Below, in pieces: positions 27,063 to 35,688 of a stretch of 35,688 bases of DNA. Position 1 is the stretch's first letter; every line of letters begins with the position of its first letter. This DNA is from Halanaerobiales bacterium (GTDB lineage: Bacteria; Bacillota; Halanaerobiia; B1SED10-174): NCBI GenBank assembly GCA_003551905.1, contig PUNT01000246.1, forward strand, positions 1 to 35,688, given 5' to 3'. The notes below the pieces were generated by a model, which did not search any database, was not told the DNA's origin, and saw nothing but the letters and a program-made list of their open reading frames with translations. A program made the translations under genes and the position numbers.

Positions 27063-27620
27063 CTAGACCTCCATTATTTCTTTCTCTTTTTCTTCTAGCA
27101 ATTTATCAATTTTTTCTATATAATCATTTGTCAATTCCTGAGTGTTTTCCAGGGCTCTATGGTAATTATCTTCAGATATATCCCCTTCTCCCTGCATTTT
27201 CTTTAACTCTTCATTTGCTTCCCTGCGTATTGACCGGATACTAACTCTCTGTTCTTCTGCTTTATTTTTTACGATTTTGACCAGTTCTTTTCTTCGCTCT
27301 TCCGTGAGCTGAGGGATAACCAGGCGAATTATTTCACCATCTACATTGGGATTCAAACCCAGATCTGATTTGAGGATGGCCTTTTCAATTTCTTTTACTG
27401 CTGTTTTATCCCAGGGTTGAATTAAGAGCATTCTCGGTTCCGGATTGGATACCTTGGACATCTGATTTATTGGCGTGGGGGTACCGTAATAATCAGCTTT
27501 AATATTTTCCAGTAGAGAGGGAGAAGCACGCCCGGTCCGGATTGTAGAAAATTCCCGTTGGGTATTTTCAATAACGGCTTTCATCTTTTCCTCGGCTTTT
27601 TTCAAAACATCTTCAAACAT
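27063..27620 (-). CDS. frr: Ribosome recycling factor
   Basis: STIRTGRASPSLLENIKADYYGTPTPINQMSKVSNPEPRMLLIQPWD, RIVIPQLTEERRKELVK-like region. Confidence 0.97.
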   Translation of the reverse strand: MFEDVLKKAEEKMKAVIENTQREFSTIRTGRASPSLLENIKADYYGTPTPINQMSKVSNPEPRMLLIQPWDKTAVKEIEKAILKSDLGLNPNVDGEIIRLVIPQLTEERRKELVKIVKNKAEEQRVSIRSIRREANEELKKMQGEGDISEDNYHRALENTQELTNDYIEKIDKLLEEKEKEIMEV

Positions 27621-27633
27621 CTAAAGACCTCCT

Positions 27634-28430
<797 letters not shown>

Positions 28431-28443
28431 ATAAAAAATTCTA

Positions 28444-29055
28444 TCAAGCTTCCTCCTGTAAAGTTTCGCCAGTCTGGAAGCGGGAAAAACGTCTTATTAT
28501 TATATTCTCTCCAAGCTGGGCAACATATTCAAGTATAACTTCGTTAACTGTTTTATCAGTGTCCTTGATAAATGGTTGTTCTAAAAGGCAGGTTTCAGAA
28601 AAATATTTTTCCATTCTGCCCTCAACAATCTTATCTATTACGTGTTCTGGTTTATTCTCATGTTTTGCTTGTTCTCGCAATATTTTCTTTTCTGATTCAA
28701 CTTTTTGAGATGGGACATCTTCACGAGAGATGTATTCAGGGTTGCTAGCAGCAATTTGCATTGCTATATCATGGACCAGTTCTTGGAATGTTTCATTTCT
28801 AGCTACAAAATCCGTTTCACAGTTAACTTCTACCAGAACTCCGATTTTGCCACCTAAGTGAATATAGGAATCTACAATGCCTTCAACAGCAGCTCTACTT
28901 GTTTTTTTCTGGGCAGCAGCAATGCCCTTTTCCCGGAGATATTCTACTGCTTTTTCAACATTACCGCTAGTTTTTTCCAGGGCTTTTTTACAATCCATTA
29001 CACCTGCACCGGTTTTGTCTCTCAATTCTTTAACCTGACTGCGATCTATAGTCAA
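28444..29055 (-). CDS. tsf: Elongation factor Ts, short form
   Basis: TIDRSQVKELRDKTGAGVMDCKKALEKTSGNVEKAVEYLREKGIAAAQKK, VEVNCETDFVARNETF. TTG start at 29055 after a GGAGGGGGG SD. Confidence 0.95.
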   Translation of the reverse strand: MTIDRSQVKELRDKTGAGVMDCKKALEKTSGNVEKAVEYLREKGIAAAQKKTSRAAVEGIVDSYIHLGGKIGVLVEVNCETDFVARNETFQELVHDIAMQIAASNPEYISREDVPSQKVESEKKILREQAKHENKPEHVIDKIVEGRMEKYFSETCLLEQPFIKDTDKTVNEVILEYVAQLGENIIIRRFSRFQTGETLQEEA

Positions 29056-29071
29056 GTGTATGTCCCCCCTC

Positions 29072-29875
29072 CTATTCTTTTTCGTCGACCTCAAGTTCTT
29101 CAATATCCGGTTCTGAAAGGTCTTCTGTTTGTTCTTCGGTTGGTTGCTCTTCTTCCTCTAATACTTCCTCTTGATCTTCCAAATCCTGTTGTTCTCCTTG
29201 TTTCCCTTCCAGCACTGCATTGGCAATTACGCCTGTAATCAGCTTGACAGCTCTGATGGCATCATCATTACCAGGTATAATATAATCCACCACATCTGGA
29301 TCGCAATTGGTATCAACAATAGCAATAACAGGTACGTTCAACTTGTTAGCTTCAGCTACTGCAATGGCTTCTTTTCTGGGGTCCACCACATATATGGCAT
29401 CGGGCAGTTTCTTCATGTGTCTGATGCCACCCAGGAATCGATAAAGGCGATCCTTTTCTTTCTGCAGTGCGATCACTTCTTTTTTGGGAAGAAGTTCAAA
29501 AGTCCCTTCTTCCTCCATCTTTTCCAGTTCTTCAAGTCTTTTTACTCGCTTGTTGATGGTAGCAAAGTTGGTAAGCATTCCTCCCAGCCAGCGCTGATTC
29601 ACATGAGGCATACCACATCTTTCAGCTTCTTTTTTGATAGTTTCCTGGGCCTGTTTTTTGGTGCCAACAAAAAGAATAACCTTACCTTCCATGGCCAGGT
29701 TTTTGGTAAATTCATATGCGTCCTCAACCAGTTTTACAGTCTGTTGCAAGTCGATAATGTAGATACCATTTCTTTCTGTAAAGATGTACTGCTTCATTTT
29801 GGGGTTCCAGCGACGGGTCTGATGGCCAAAATGAACTCCTGATTCTAAAAGCTGTTTCATGGTTACAATTGACAT
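29072..29875 (-). CDS. rpsB: 30S ribosomal protein S2 with acidic C-terminal tail
   Basis: [82 protein letters not shown]. Confidence 0.97.
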   Translation of the reverse strand: MSIVTMKQLLESGVHFGHQTRRWNPKMKQYIFTERNGIYIIDLQQTVKLVEDAYEFTKNLAMEGKVILFVGTKKQAQETIKKEAERCGMPHVNQRWLGGMLTNFATINKRVKRLEELEKMEEEGTFELLPKKEVIALQKEKDRLYRFLGGIRHMKKLPDAIYVVDPRKEAIAVAEANKLNVPVIAIVDTNCDPDVVDYIIPGNDDAIRAVKLITGVIANAVLEGKQGEQQDLEDQEEVLEEEEQPTEEQTEDLSEPDIEELEVDEKE

Positions 29876-29920
29876 CTAATAATTTAACCTCCTTATGGTT
29901 ATTCCTCTGACCAGATCTAC

Positions 29921-29954
29921 CTTCAAAAAAACCTCCAGGGCACCGTTTTTGAAG
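29921..29954 (-). promoter_or_regulatory. Candidate rpsB leader hairpin
   Basis: Minus strand CTTCAAAAAC-GGTGCCCTGGAG-GTTTTTTTGAAG (about 10 bp, imperfect), between promoter and rpsB RBS. Confidence 0.5.
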
Positions 29955-29984
29955 TCACTGATCATGTGTTGTTTATCCTTTGGT

Positions 29985-30013
29985 AGTATACCACAGGGCA
30001 ATATTTTTATCAA
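29985..30013 (-). promoter_or_regulatory. Putative sigma-A promoter for rpsB-tsf: TTGATA-N17-TATACT
   Basis: Minus strand TTGATA (30008-30013), 17 nt, TATACT (29985-29990). Confidence 0.75.
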
Positions 30014-30064
30014 TAGGAAAAAACAATTGGGGCAACATTTTTTCAATCCATCTAGCCCAAAAAA

Positions 30065-30553
30065 TCAGATTATATTTACACCAGATTGTACGGTTTTTAT
30101 AATAAATTCCCCTGTTTCCAGGGCAAATTGTATTGTCCTCCCCCTATTACCTCCTACATCTGCTGCTATAAGGGGAATTGACAATTGTTCCAGCAATTCT
30201 TTTGATTTTTCACTATTTCTACTGCCTATTCTCACCATTTCATTTTCTGAGTCAAAAGCAAACATCTGTGAACCACCGGCCATCTTAGCCCACATGTTTT
30301 TTCTATTGGCACCCTTTTTTAATAGTTGGTTAAACAAAAAAGGAATAGCATGATCAGCATATTTCCCTTTCTGTATTTCGTTATTTTTGCTGCTCTCGCA
30401 ATAAGGCAGCATTATATGGGCCAGACCTCCTATTTTTTGTTTGTTGTCATAAAGGACTAACCCAACACAAGAACCCATTCCATTGCTTACCAAAATATCC
30501 GGTGCTGAAGAAATCTTGATTTCACCCATCTTTACCTGGATTATCTTCTTCAT
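30065..30553 (-). CDS. cheD: Chemoreceptor glutamine deamidase CheD
   Basis: VSNGMGSCVGLVLYDNKQKIGGLAHIMLP, KMAGGSQMF, IRIGSRN-like IGSRNSE, DVGGNRGRTIQFALETGE. Confidence 0.93.
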   Translation of the reverse strand: MKKIIQVKMGEIKISSAPDILVSNGMGSCVGLVLYDNKQKIGGLAHIMLPYCESSKNNEIQKGKYADHAIPFLFNQLLKKGANRKNMWAKMAGGSQMFAFDSENEMVRIGSRNSEKSKELLEQLSIPLIAADVGGNRGRTIQFALETGEFIIKTVQSGVNII

Positions 30554-31157
30554 GGGAGTCAACTCCAATAGATTCTAGTATTTTTTCCAGGCTTCCCGGA
30601 TCTGGTACCAGGAAAAAATTGGTTAGGAAATCCCTATCTCCTTCTGAGAACTTAGTTTCAATAAAAAGAACATCTGAACCGGTGACACCGGATTGTAGAA
30701 GCGCTGTAGTCAGAACTGCCCCGGCCATATCCATTGCAAAACTTGGTAAGGATTGAATGCAATTGAAGTTGGTTATCCTGTTGATTGCATTGAGGAAAGA
30801 ACCGGCCAGAATATTGCCAACTTCTTTCATTGCAGATTTTTCCAGTTCCCCTATTTCATAAATTTTTCTCTGGGGGAACACCATGGATAAAAAATTATAC
30901 ATACAATGTTCTTCCATCAAAAAAAGAATATTCCCGGAGGCTTCGCCCAGGACTCTCAGCAATATGCATGCGATTACTTTTTCTTCTCCCCCCAGCATTA
31001 CTGGTAATTCTTCCAAAGGGAGAACCTTTATGTCTGGAACCTTCATGTCTATTTTACGATCAAGGAATTGAGCTAGTGCAGTTGCAGCATTACCTGAGCC
31101 AATATTTCCTACTTCCCTCAGGGCATCAACCTGTAGAGGTGTCAGGTTTTTTATCAA
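30522..31157 (-). CDS. cheC: CheY-P phosphatase CheC
   Basis: Two phosphatase motifs: DALREVGNIGSGNAATALA and SAMKEVGNILAGSFLNAI. TTG start overlapping the cheW stop. Confidence 0.93.
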   Translation of the reverse strand: MIKNLTPLQVDALREVGNIGSGNAATALAQFLDRKIDMKVPDIKVLPLEELPVMLGGEEKVIACILLRVLGEASGNILFLMEEHCMYNFLSMVFPQRKIYEIGELEKSAMKEVGNILAGSFLNAINRITNFNCIQSLPSFAMDMAGAVLTTALLQSGVTGSDVLFIETKFSEGDRDFLTNFFLVPDPGSLEKILESIGVDSHEEDNPGKDG

Positions 31158-31654
31158 AATCCTTCCTCCTCTGAATCCATCTTCTTAATTTCCTCAACTT
31201 CATTAGTGGTAAGGATTTTTTCCAGGTCGAGGATAATTATCAGCTGTTCGTCCAGCTTGCCAACACCTTTTAAGTATTCGCGCTCGATTCCTCCGGCTAT
31301 AGGGGGTGGTGCTTCAATATTATCCACTGGCAGCCAGACTACCTCAACAACTTCGTCCACCAGAAGGCCAATAATTTCCTCTTCAACCTGTACCGTTATT
31401 ATCCGTCTCTCTTGCTCTTTAGGTTTTCCTGCCAGTCCAAAACGTTCCCGCAGGTCTACAATAGGAATAATCTGGCCACGGACATTGCACACTCCCAGAA
31501 CAAAATCGGGAGAATTGGGCACACGGGTTAGTTTTTGATAGCGGACAATTTCTCGGGCCTGCAAGATTTCCACACCATATTCTTCGTCACCTATTTTAAA
31601 GATGACAAACTGTTTTTCTCCCTCTCGGTATCCTCTTTGTTTTTTCTTCTCCAT
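31154..31654 (-). CDS. cheW: Chemotaxis coupling protein CheW
   Basis: FVIFKIGDEEYGVEILQAREIVRYQKLTRVPNSPDFVLGVCNVRGQIIPIVDLRERF. Confidence 0.95.
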   Translation of the reverse strand: MEKKKQRGYREGEKQFVIFKIGDEEYGVEILQAREIVRYQKLTRVPNSPDFVLGVCNVRGQIIPIVDLRERFGLAGKPKEQERRIITVQVEEEIIGLLVDEVVEVVWLPVDNIEAPPPIAGGIEREYLKGVGKLDEQLIIILDLEKILTTNEVEEIKKMDSEEEGF

Positions 31655-31675
31655 GAATATCCCCCTCGACATGCT

Positions 31676-33613
31676 TTAAGCTAAATTTTTCATATCAAGG
31701 ATTAGTGCTACAGTCCCATCCCCAAGGATCGTAGCCCCATTTATTTCTTTTATCTTACTAAGAACACCACCTAAAGGCTTAATTACAATGTCAGTTTCCA
31801 CTATTACTTCATCCACTACAAAGCCATAAACTTTTCCTGGTTGCTTAACAATGAGTATTGTTACTTCATCTTCTTTAGCATACTTTTTCCTGGAAACGTT
31901 GAGAACGTCTGCTCCCCAGTTAAGGTGAATTATTCTATCACCCATCATGAGAACATCATGCCCGTGTATCTTTTTTAAGTCTTTTATCTTGCTGGTTTCT
32001 ATCTCATCGATCATGCTCAAAGGTATAGCGTAAGTTTCATCTCCCATATTTACTAGCAGGGCTTGAGTAATGGACAGAGTCAGTGGCAGAATTATTCTCA
32101 CCAGGGTTCCTTCATCTTTAGCTGTTTCTATCTCTATATTGCCTTCCAGGGTGTTAATGCTTTCCTGAACAACATCCAACCCCACACCCATCCCTGAAAG
32201 AGCTGTGGTTTCTGTTTTTGTACTAAAGCCTGGATGAAAGAGAAAGGATAGAAGTTCATCTTTATCCATTTCTTCTTTCTCTTCTTCTGTTATGTATCCT
32301 TTCTTAACAGCCTCTTCTCCTACTTTCTCCAGGTCGATTCCCTGACCATCATCCTGAATTTCAATAGCTATATCATTACCTCTTTGTGATGCTGATAGAG
32401 TTATTTCACCGGTAGGATTTTTCCCTTTATTTATTCTTGTCTCCTCATCTTCTATACCGTGATCTATGGCATTTCTGATGGCATGAAGCAGGGGATCGCC
32501 AACTGCATCTATTATTGCCCGATCCAATTCAGTGTCAGCTCCCTGAACTCTAAAATCTATTTTTTTTCCGATTTCTCTGGAGATTTCCCTCACCATTCTG
32601 GGGAAAGCGCTGAAAATGCGATAAATAGGTACCATCCTAACCTGCATAACAGTATGATGAAGGTTATCTGTTAATTGATGAACCTGATTTACAATATCTT
32701 TTAACTCGGTGTTTTCAACATTTTTTTGCACAACCTCATCCAATCGTGATTTAACAATTAGAAGCTCGCCAACCATGTTCATGAGCTTATCCAGACGTTC
32801 AATGTTTATTCTTACCGTAGGTGTGGGCTGAAAAGTAGAAACAGTATCGTGTTCTTTTTCAGTTGCAACTTCTGCAAGGTCTTCGGTCTGCAGATATTCT
32901 ATTGTGGCAGATTCAATGTCTATTATGTCTTCAATTTCCTGTTTAATTTTTTTCTCAGAGACTTCTGTTAGAAATAGTAGTTTAAACTCATCAGCAAATT
33001 TTTCATCTTCTATGTCTGCTAGTGGAGGTATGGTTTTAATCAAATTGCCTTTCTCTTTTAGAGCTTTTAAAACCATAAAACCCCTGACTGATTTAAGCAT
33101 ACAGTCTGGCCGCAGTTTAATATTAATAATCAAGCAATTTTTCCCTGCATCTATTTCATCATGGATAAAACTTTTTTCCAGACTGTTTAACATTAATTTT
33201 CCTGTTCCCTCTAGAGCATCTTTTTCTTCTCCAGGCTTGCTATAGAGATTTTGCAGTCTATTTATCAGGTTATCAATATCCATTCTTTCTTCGCCCTGAT
33301 CTTTTATCTCCCTTAACAATCTCAAAAGAGAATCGTGAGATTCAAAAAGGACATCTATAGTATTTGCATCCAGTCTTAGCTGCCCTTCACGGGAGCGGGC
33401 AAGCACATTTTCCATCTCCTGATTTATGTTGGAAAATGAGCTAAACCCCATGGTAGAAGACATGCCTTTAAGAGAATGAACAGTGCGAAATATTTTATTT
33501 AACACCTCTTTATTGTCTGGTTCTTTTTCCAGCTTTATGAGATCAGTATTTAGAGTCTGCAGATGCTCATTGGCTTCTTCTGTAAACATCTTTACATATT
33601 GAGAGATATCCAT
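31676..33613 (-). CDS. cheA: Chemotaxis histidine kinase CheA
   Basis: HPt IFRTVHSLKGMSSTMGF; HATPase DPLLHAIRNAIDHGIE, IQDDGQGID, GMGVGLDVVQESI; C-terminal CheW-like domain. Confidence 0.97.
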   Translation of the reverse strand: MDISQYVKMFTEEANEHLQTLNTDLIKLEKEPDNKEVLNKIFRTVHSLKGMSSTMGFSSFSNINQEMENVLARSREGQLRLDANTIDVLFESHDSLLRLLREIKDQGEERMDIDNLINRLQNLYSKPGEEKDALEGTGKLMLNSLEKSFIHDEIDAGKNCLIINIKLRPDCMLKSVRGFMVLKALKEKGNLIKTIPPLADIEDEKFADEFKLLFLTEVSEKKIKQEIEDIIDIESATIEYLQTEDLAEVATEKEHDTVSTFQPTPTVRINIERLDKLMNMVGELLIVKSRLDEVVQKNVENTELKDIVNQVHQLTDNLHHTVMQVRMVPIYRIFSAFPRMVREISREIGKKIDFRVQGADTELDRAIIDAVGDPLLHAIRNAIDHGIEDEETRINKGKNPTGEITLSASQRGNDIAIEIQDDGQGIDLEKVGEEAVKKGYITEEEKEEMDKDELLSFLFHPGFSTKTETTALSGMGVGLDVVQESINTLEGNIEIETAKDEGTLVRIILPLTLSITQALLVNMGDETYAIPLSMIDEIETSKIKDLKKIHGHDVLMMGDRIIHLNWGADVLNVSRKKYAKEDEVTILIVKQPGKVYGFVVDEVIVETDIVIKPLGGVLSKIKEINGATILGDGTVALILDMKNLA

Positions 33614-33614
33614 A

Positions 33615-33998
33615 TTAATACTCTCCCTGATTATTGGTTTCCATCACTTTATTAATGGCCTCTAACACCCTTTCAGGCCGGAAGGGTTTTACTATAAAGT
33701 CTTTGGCACCAGACTGAATTGCCTCTATGACCAGGGCCTGTTGCCCCATTGCACTACACATAATTACATTAGCATCAGGATCATGATCAAAAATTTCTTT
33801 TAACGCTGTAATTCCGTCTTTTTCTGGCATGGTTATATCCATGGTTACCAGATCGGGTTTCAATTCATTATACATTTCTACAGCCTGTATACCATTCTCG
33901 GCATCTCCAACGACTTCGTAGCCCCCATCGAGGAGAATATTTTTTATCATCATACGCATGAAGGCAGCATCATCGACGATGAGGACACGTTTACTCAA
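33615..33998 (-). CDS. cheY: Chemotaxis response regulator CheY
   Basis: KRVLIVDDAAFMRMMIKNIL, LVTMDITMPEKDGI, VIMCSAMGQ, GAKDFIVKPF. TTG start at 33998 with SD AGGAAGGAG. Confidence 0.94.
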   Translation of the reverse strand: MSKRVLIVDDAAFMRMMIKNILLDGGYEVVGDAENGIQAVEMYNELKPDLVTMDITMPEKDGITALKEIFDHDPDANVIMCSAMGQQALVIEAIQSGAKDFIVKPFRPERVLEAINKVMETNNQGEY

Positions 33999-34077
33999 GG
34001 AAAACACTCCTTCCTGTATTTTCAGAACCATGATTATCCTTTTCTACATTTTAGTTAAATTTCCCTGCAAAATTTAA

Positions 34078-34103
34078 AAACTCATGGGAAGTCCCATGAG
34101 TTT
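34078..34103 (-). terminator. Intrinsic terminator at the codY 3' end
   Basis: Minus strand AAACTCATGGG-ACTT-CCCATGAGTTT followed by TTAAATTTT; hairpin begins at the codY stop. Confidence 0.75.
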
Positions 34104-34884
34104 AGATATCTAGTTTTTCAATTTCTTCAAGCAAGAATTCATTTAACACCTTAATGTGTGTGCCTTTCATGCCCAGTGAGCGAGATTCAATAACACCTGC
34201 GCTTTCAAACTTTCTCAGAGCATTCACAATAACAGAGCGAGTGATTCCTGCTCTATCAGCTATTTTGGAAGCAATGATTAACCCTTCATTACCGCTGAGC
34301 TCAGCAAAAATGTGTTCCACTGCTTCTTGTTCTGAGAAAGAAAGACTTCCTAGCGCCATGTGCACAGCTGCTCTTTTCCGGGCTTTTTCTTCCATTTTTT
34401 CATTGCGGGAACGGAGGATCTCCATGCCCACAACAGCAGCAGCATATTCTGCAAGGATTAAATCAGAAGGAGAAAATTGACTCTTGAATCTTGCCAGTAT
34501 GAGTGTGCCTAAACGTTCTCCTCCGCCTTTAACAGGCACAATTGTGGTCAACTTGGAAGAAAAAAGGCAGTCTTCTCTTGTTGCAAAAACACATTCTTTA
34601 TTTTTTTGCTTTATATTTGCCCGGGTTTCCTGTGTATTTATGATTCTTTGATTGTAATCATCGGGAAAGCGTCTTTGGTCCAGCACCTTTTCGATCATCA
34701 CTTCGCATTCAAACTGGTCAAGAAGGCTATAACCTAATAATTTCCCTTTTTTACTGACAACATAAACATTGGCATCGAGAGAACTACTTAACACCATTGC
34801 CACTTCAGAAAAATTAACTGGTTTACCTGCTCCACCTAGAATTAGATTGTTTAATTGCCTTGTTTTTTGCAGTAGGTCTTGCAT
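34102..34884 (-). CDS. codY: GTP-sensing pleiotropic repressor CodY
   Basis: [51 protein letters not shown]; w[48 protein letters not shown]. Confidence 0.97.
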   Translation of the reverse strand: MQDLLQKTRQLNNLILGGAGKPVNFSEVAMVLSSSLDANVYVVSKKGKLLGYSLLDQFECEVMIEKVLDQRRFPDDYNQRIINTQETRANIKQKNKECVFATREDCLFSSKLTTIVPVKGGGERLGTLILARFKSQFSPSDLILAEYAAAVVGMEILRSRNEKMEEKARKRAAVHMALGSLSFSEQEAVEHIFAELSGNEGLIIASKIADRAGITRSVIVNALRKFESAGVIESRSLGMKGTHIKVLNEFLLEEIEKLDI

Positions 34885-34900
34885 AGCGTATCCTCCTTTA

Positions 34901-35688
34901 TTATAAGATATAACGGCTCAGATCTTTGTCTTTTACTATACCTTCCAGTTCATCTTTTACAAATTTTGCATCGATAGGAATAGTTTTTCCAGAAAGTTCA
35001 GGCCCTTTAAAAGAAACATTCTCTAGCAATTTTTCTAAAACTGTGTGCAGTCTGCGAGCGCCTATGTTTTCCATCTGTTCATTTGCCAATCGTGCAATTT
35101 TGGCTATCTCTTCAATACCGGATGAGGTGAATTCAAGTTCCATGCCTTCTGTTTCCAGGAGGTCAGCGTATTGTTTGGTTAAAGCGTTTTGTGGTTCTGT
35201 AAGAATCTGCCGGAAGTGTTCTTCAGATAAACTGGTCAGGTTTACTCTAATAGGAAAACGTCCCTGTAATTCTGGGATGAGATCAGATGGTTTTGCTACA
35301 TGAAAGGCTCCGGCAGCTACGAAGAGGATGTGATCTGTTTTGACTGGACCGTACTTTGTCATTACAGTGGATCCTTCTACAACCGGTAATATATCCCTTT
35401 GAACTCCTTCCCGGGACACATCTGGTCCATGGCTTCCTTCCTGACCTGTTATCTTATCTATTTCGTCCAGGAATATAATTCCCATTTCTTCTACCCTGTT
35501 TCTGGCTTCATCTGCTGCTTCATCCATATCAATAAGTTTCTGAGCTTCTTGCTGTTTTAAGATCTCCCGAGCTTGTTTTATGGTAACTCTACGCTTTTTT
35601 TTCTTTTTGGGGAACATGCCTCCAAAAAGGTCCTGCATGTTTATACCCATCTCTTCTACTCCTGAGCCGGAGAAAATCTCCAGCATAG
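34901..35688 (-). CDS. hslU: ATP-dependent protease ATPase subunit HslU (C-terminal part; runs off the right edge)
   Basis: [74 protein letters not shown]-terminal DLSRYIL. Confidence 0.97.
   Translation of the reverse strand, partial: MLEIFSGSGVEEMGINMQDLFGGMFPKKKKKRRVTIKQAREILKQQEAQKLIDMDEAADEARNRVEEMGIIFLDEIDKITGQEGSHGPDVSREGVQRDILPVVEGSTVMTKYGPVKTDHILFVAAGAFHVAKPSDLIPELQGRFPIRVNLTSLSEEHFRQILTEPQNALTKQYADLLETEGMELEFTSSGIEEIAKIARLANEQMENIGARRLHTVLEKLLENVSFKGPELSGKTIPIDAKFVKDELEGIVKDKDLSRYIL

Noticed and set aside
29171-29842. Plus-strand 223-aa ORF
   Set aside because: Longest antisense ORF, but fully antisense to rpsB and His/Phe/Asn-rich as expected for a shadow frame.
30014-30064. Possible cheD terminator TTGGGC...GCCCCAATTGTTTTTT
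   Set aside because: Imperfect short stem with a long loop; suggestive but not reported as a feature.

Overview
The window is a core chromosomal segment of a low-GC, endospore-forming Bacillota; an anaerobic, clostridia- or Halanaerobiales-like host is a guess. It is almost entirely one long minus-strand run of housekeeping genes. Read in transcription order (right to left): hslU (partial), codY, cheY-cheA-cheW-cheC-cheD, rpsB-tsf, pyrH-frr-(small PASTA-like ORF)-uppS-cdsA-(YtvI/AI-2E-like)-dxr-rseP-ispG, T-box-proS-mgtC, rimP-nusA-ylxR-ylxQ-infB-rbfA-nrnA-truB-ribF, rpsO-pnp-nfo-dinG-(LysM/SleB), then a divergent plus-strand amidase, two polysaccharide deacetylases (one YlxY-like), dut, a YflT-like stress protein and dpaA (partial). 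I saw no CRISPR array, tRNA, rRNA, transposon or prophage. The most interesting observations are: (1) a proline-type T-box whose transcript appears to include an MgtC-family protein with an ACT domain, coupled to proS; (2) a CwlD-type amidase fused to a GerMN domain inside a spore-cortex gene cassette; (3) a promoter-hairpin-rimP leader that looks like a NusA-operon attenuator; (4) a sigma-K-like promoter in front of dpaA; (5) a flagella-less che cluster at the ancestral codY-rpsB fla/che position. All family calls come from reading the supplied translations; no database search was run.
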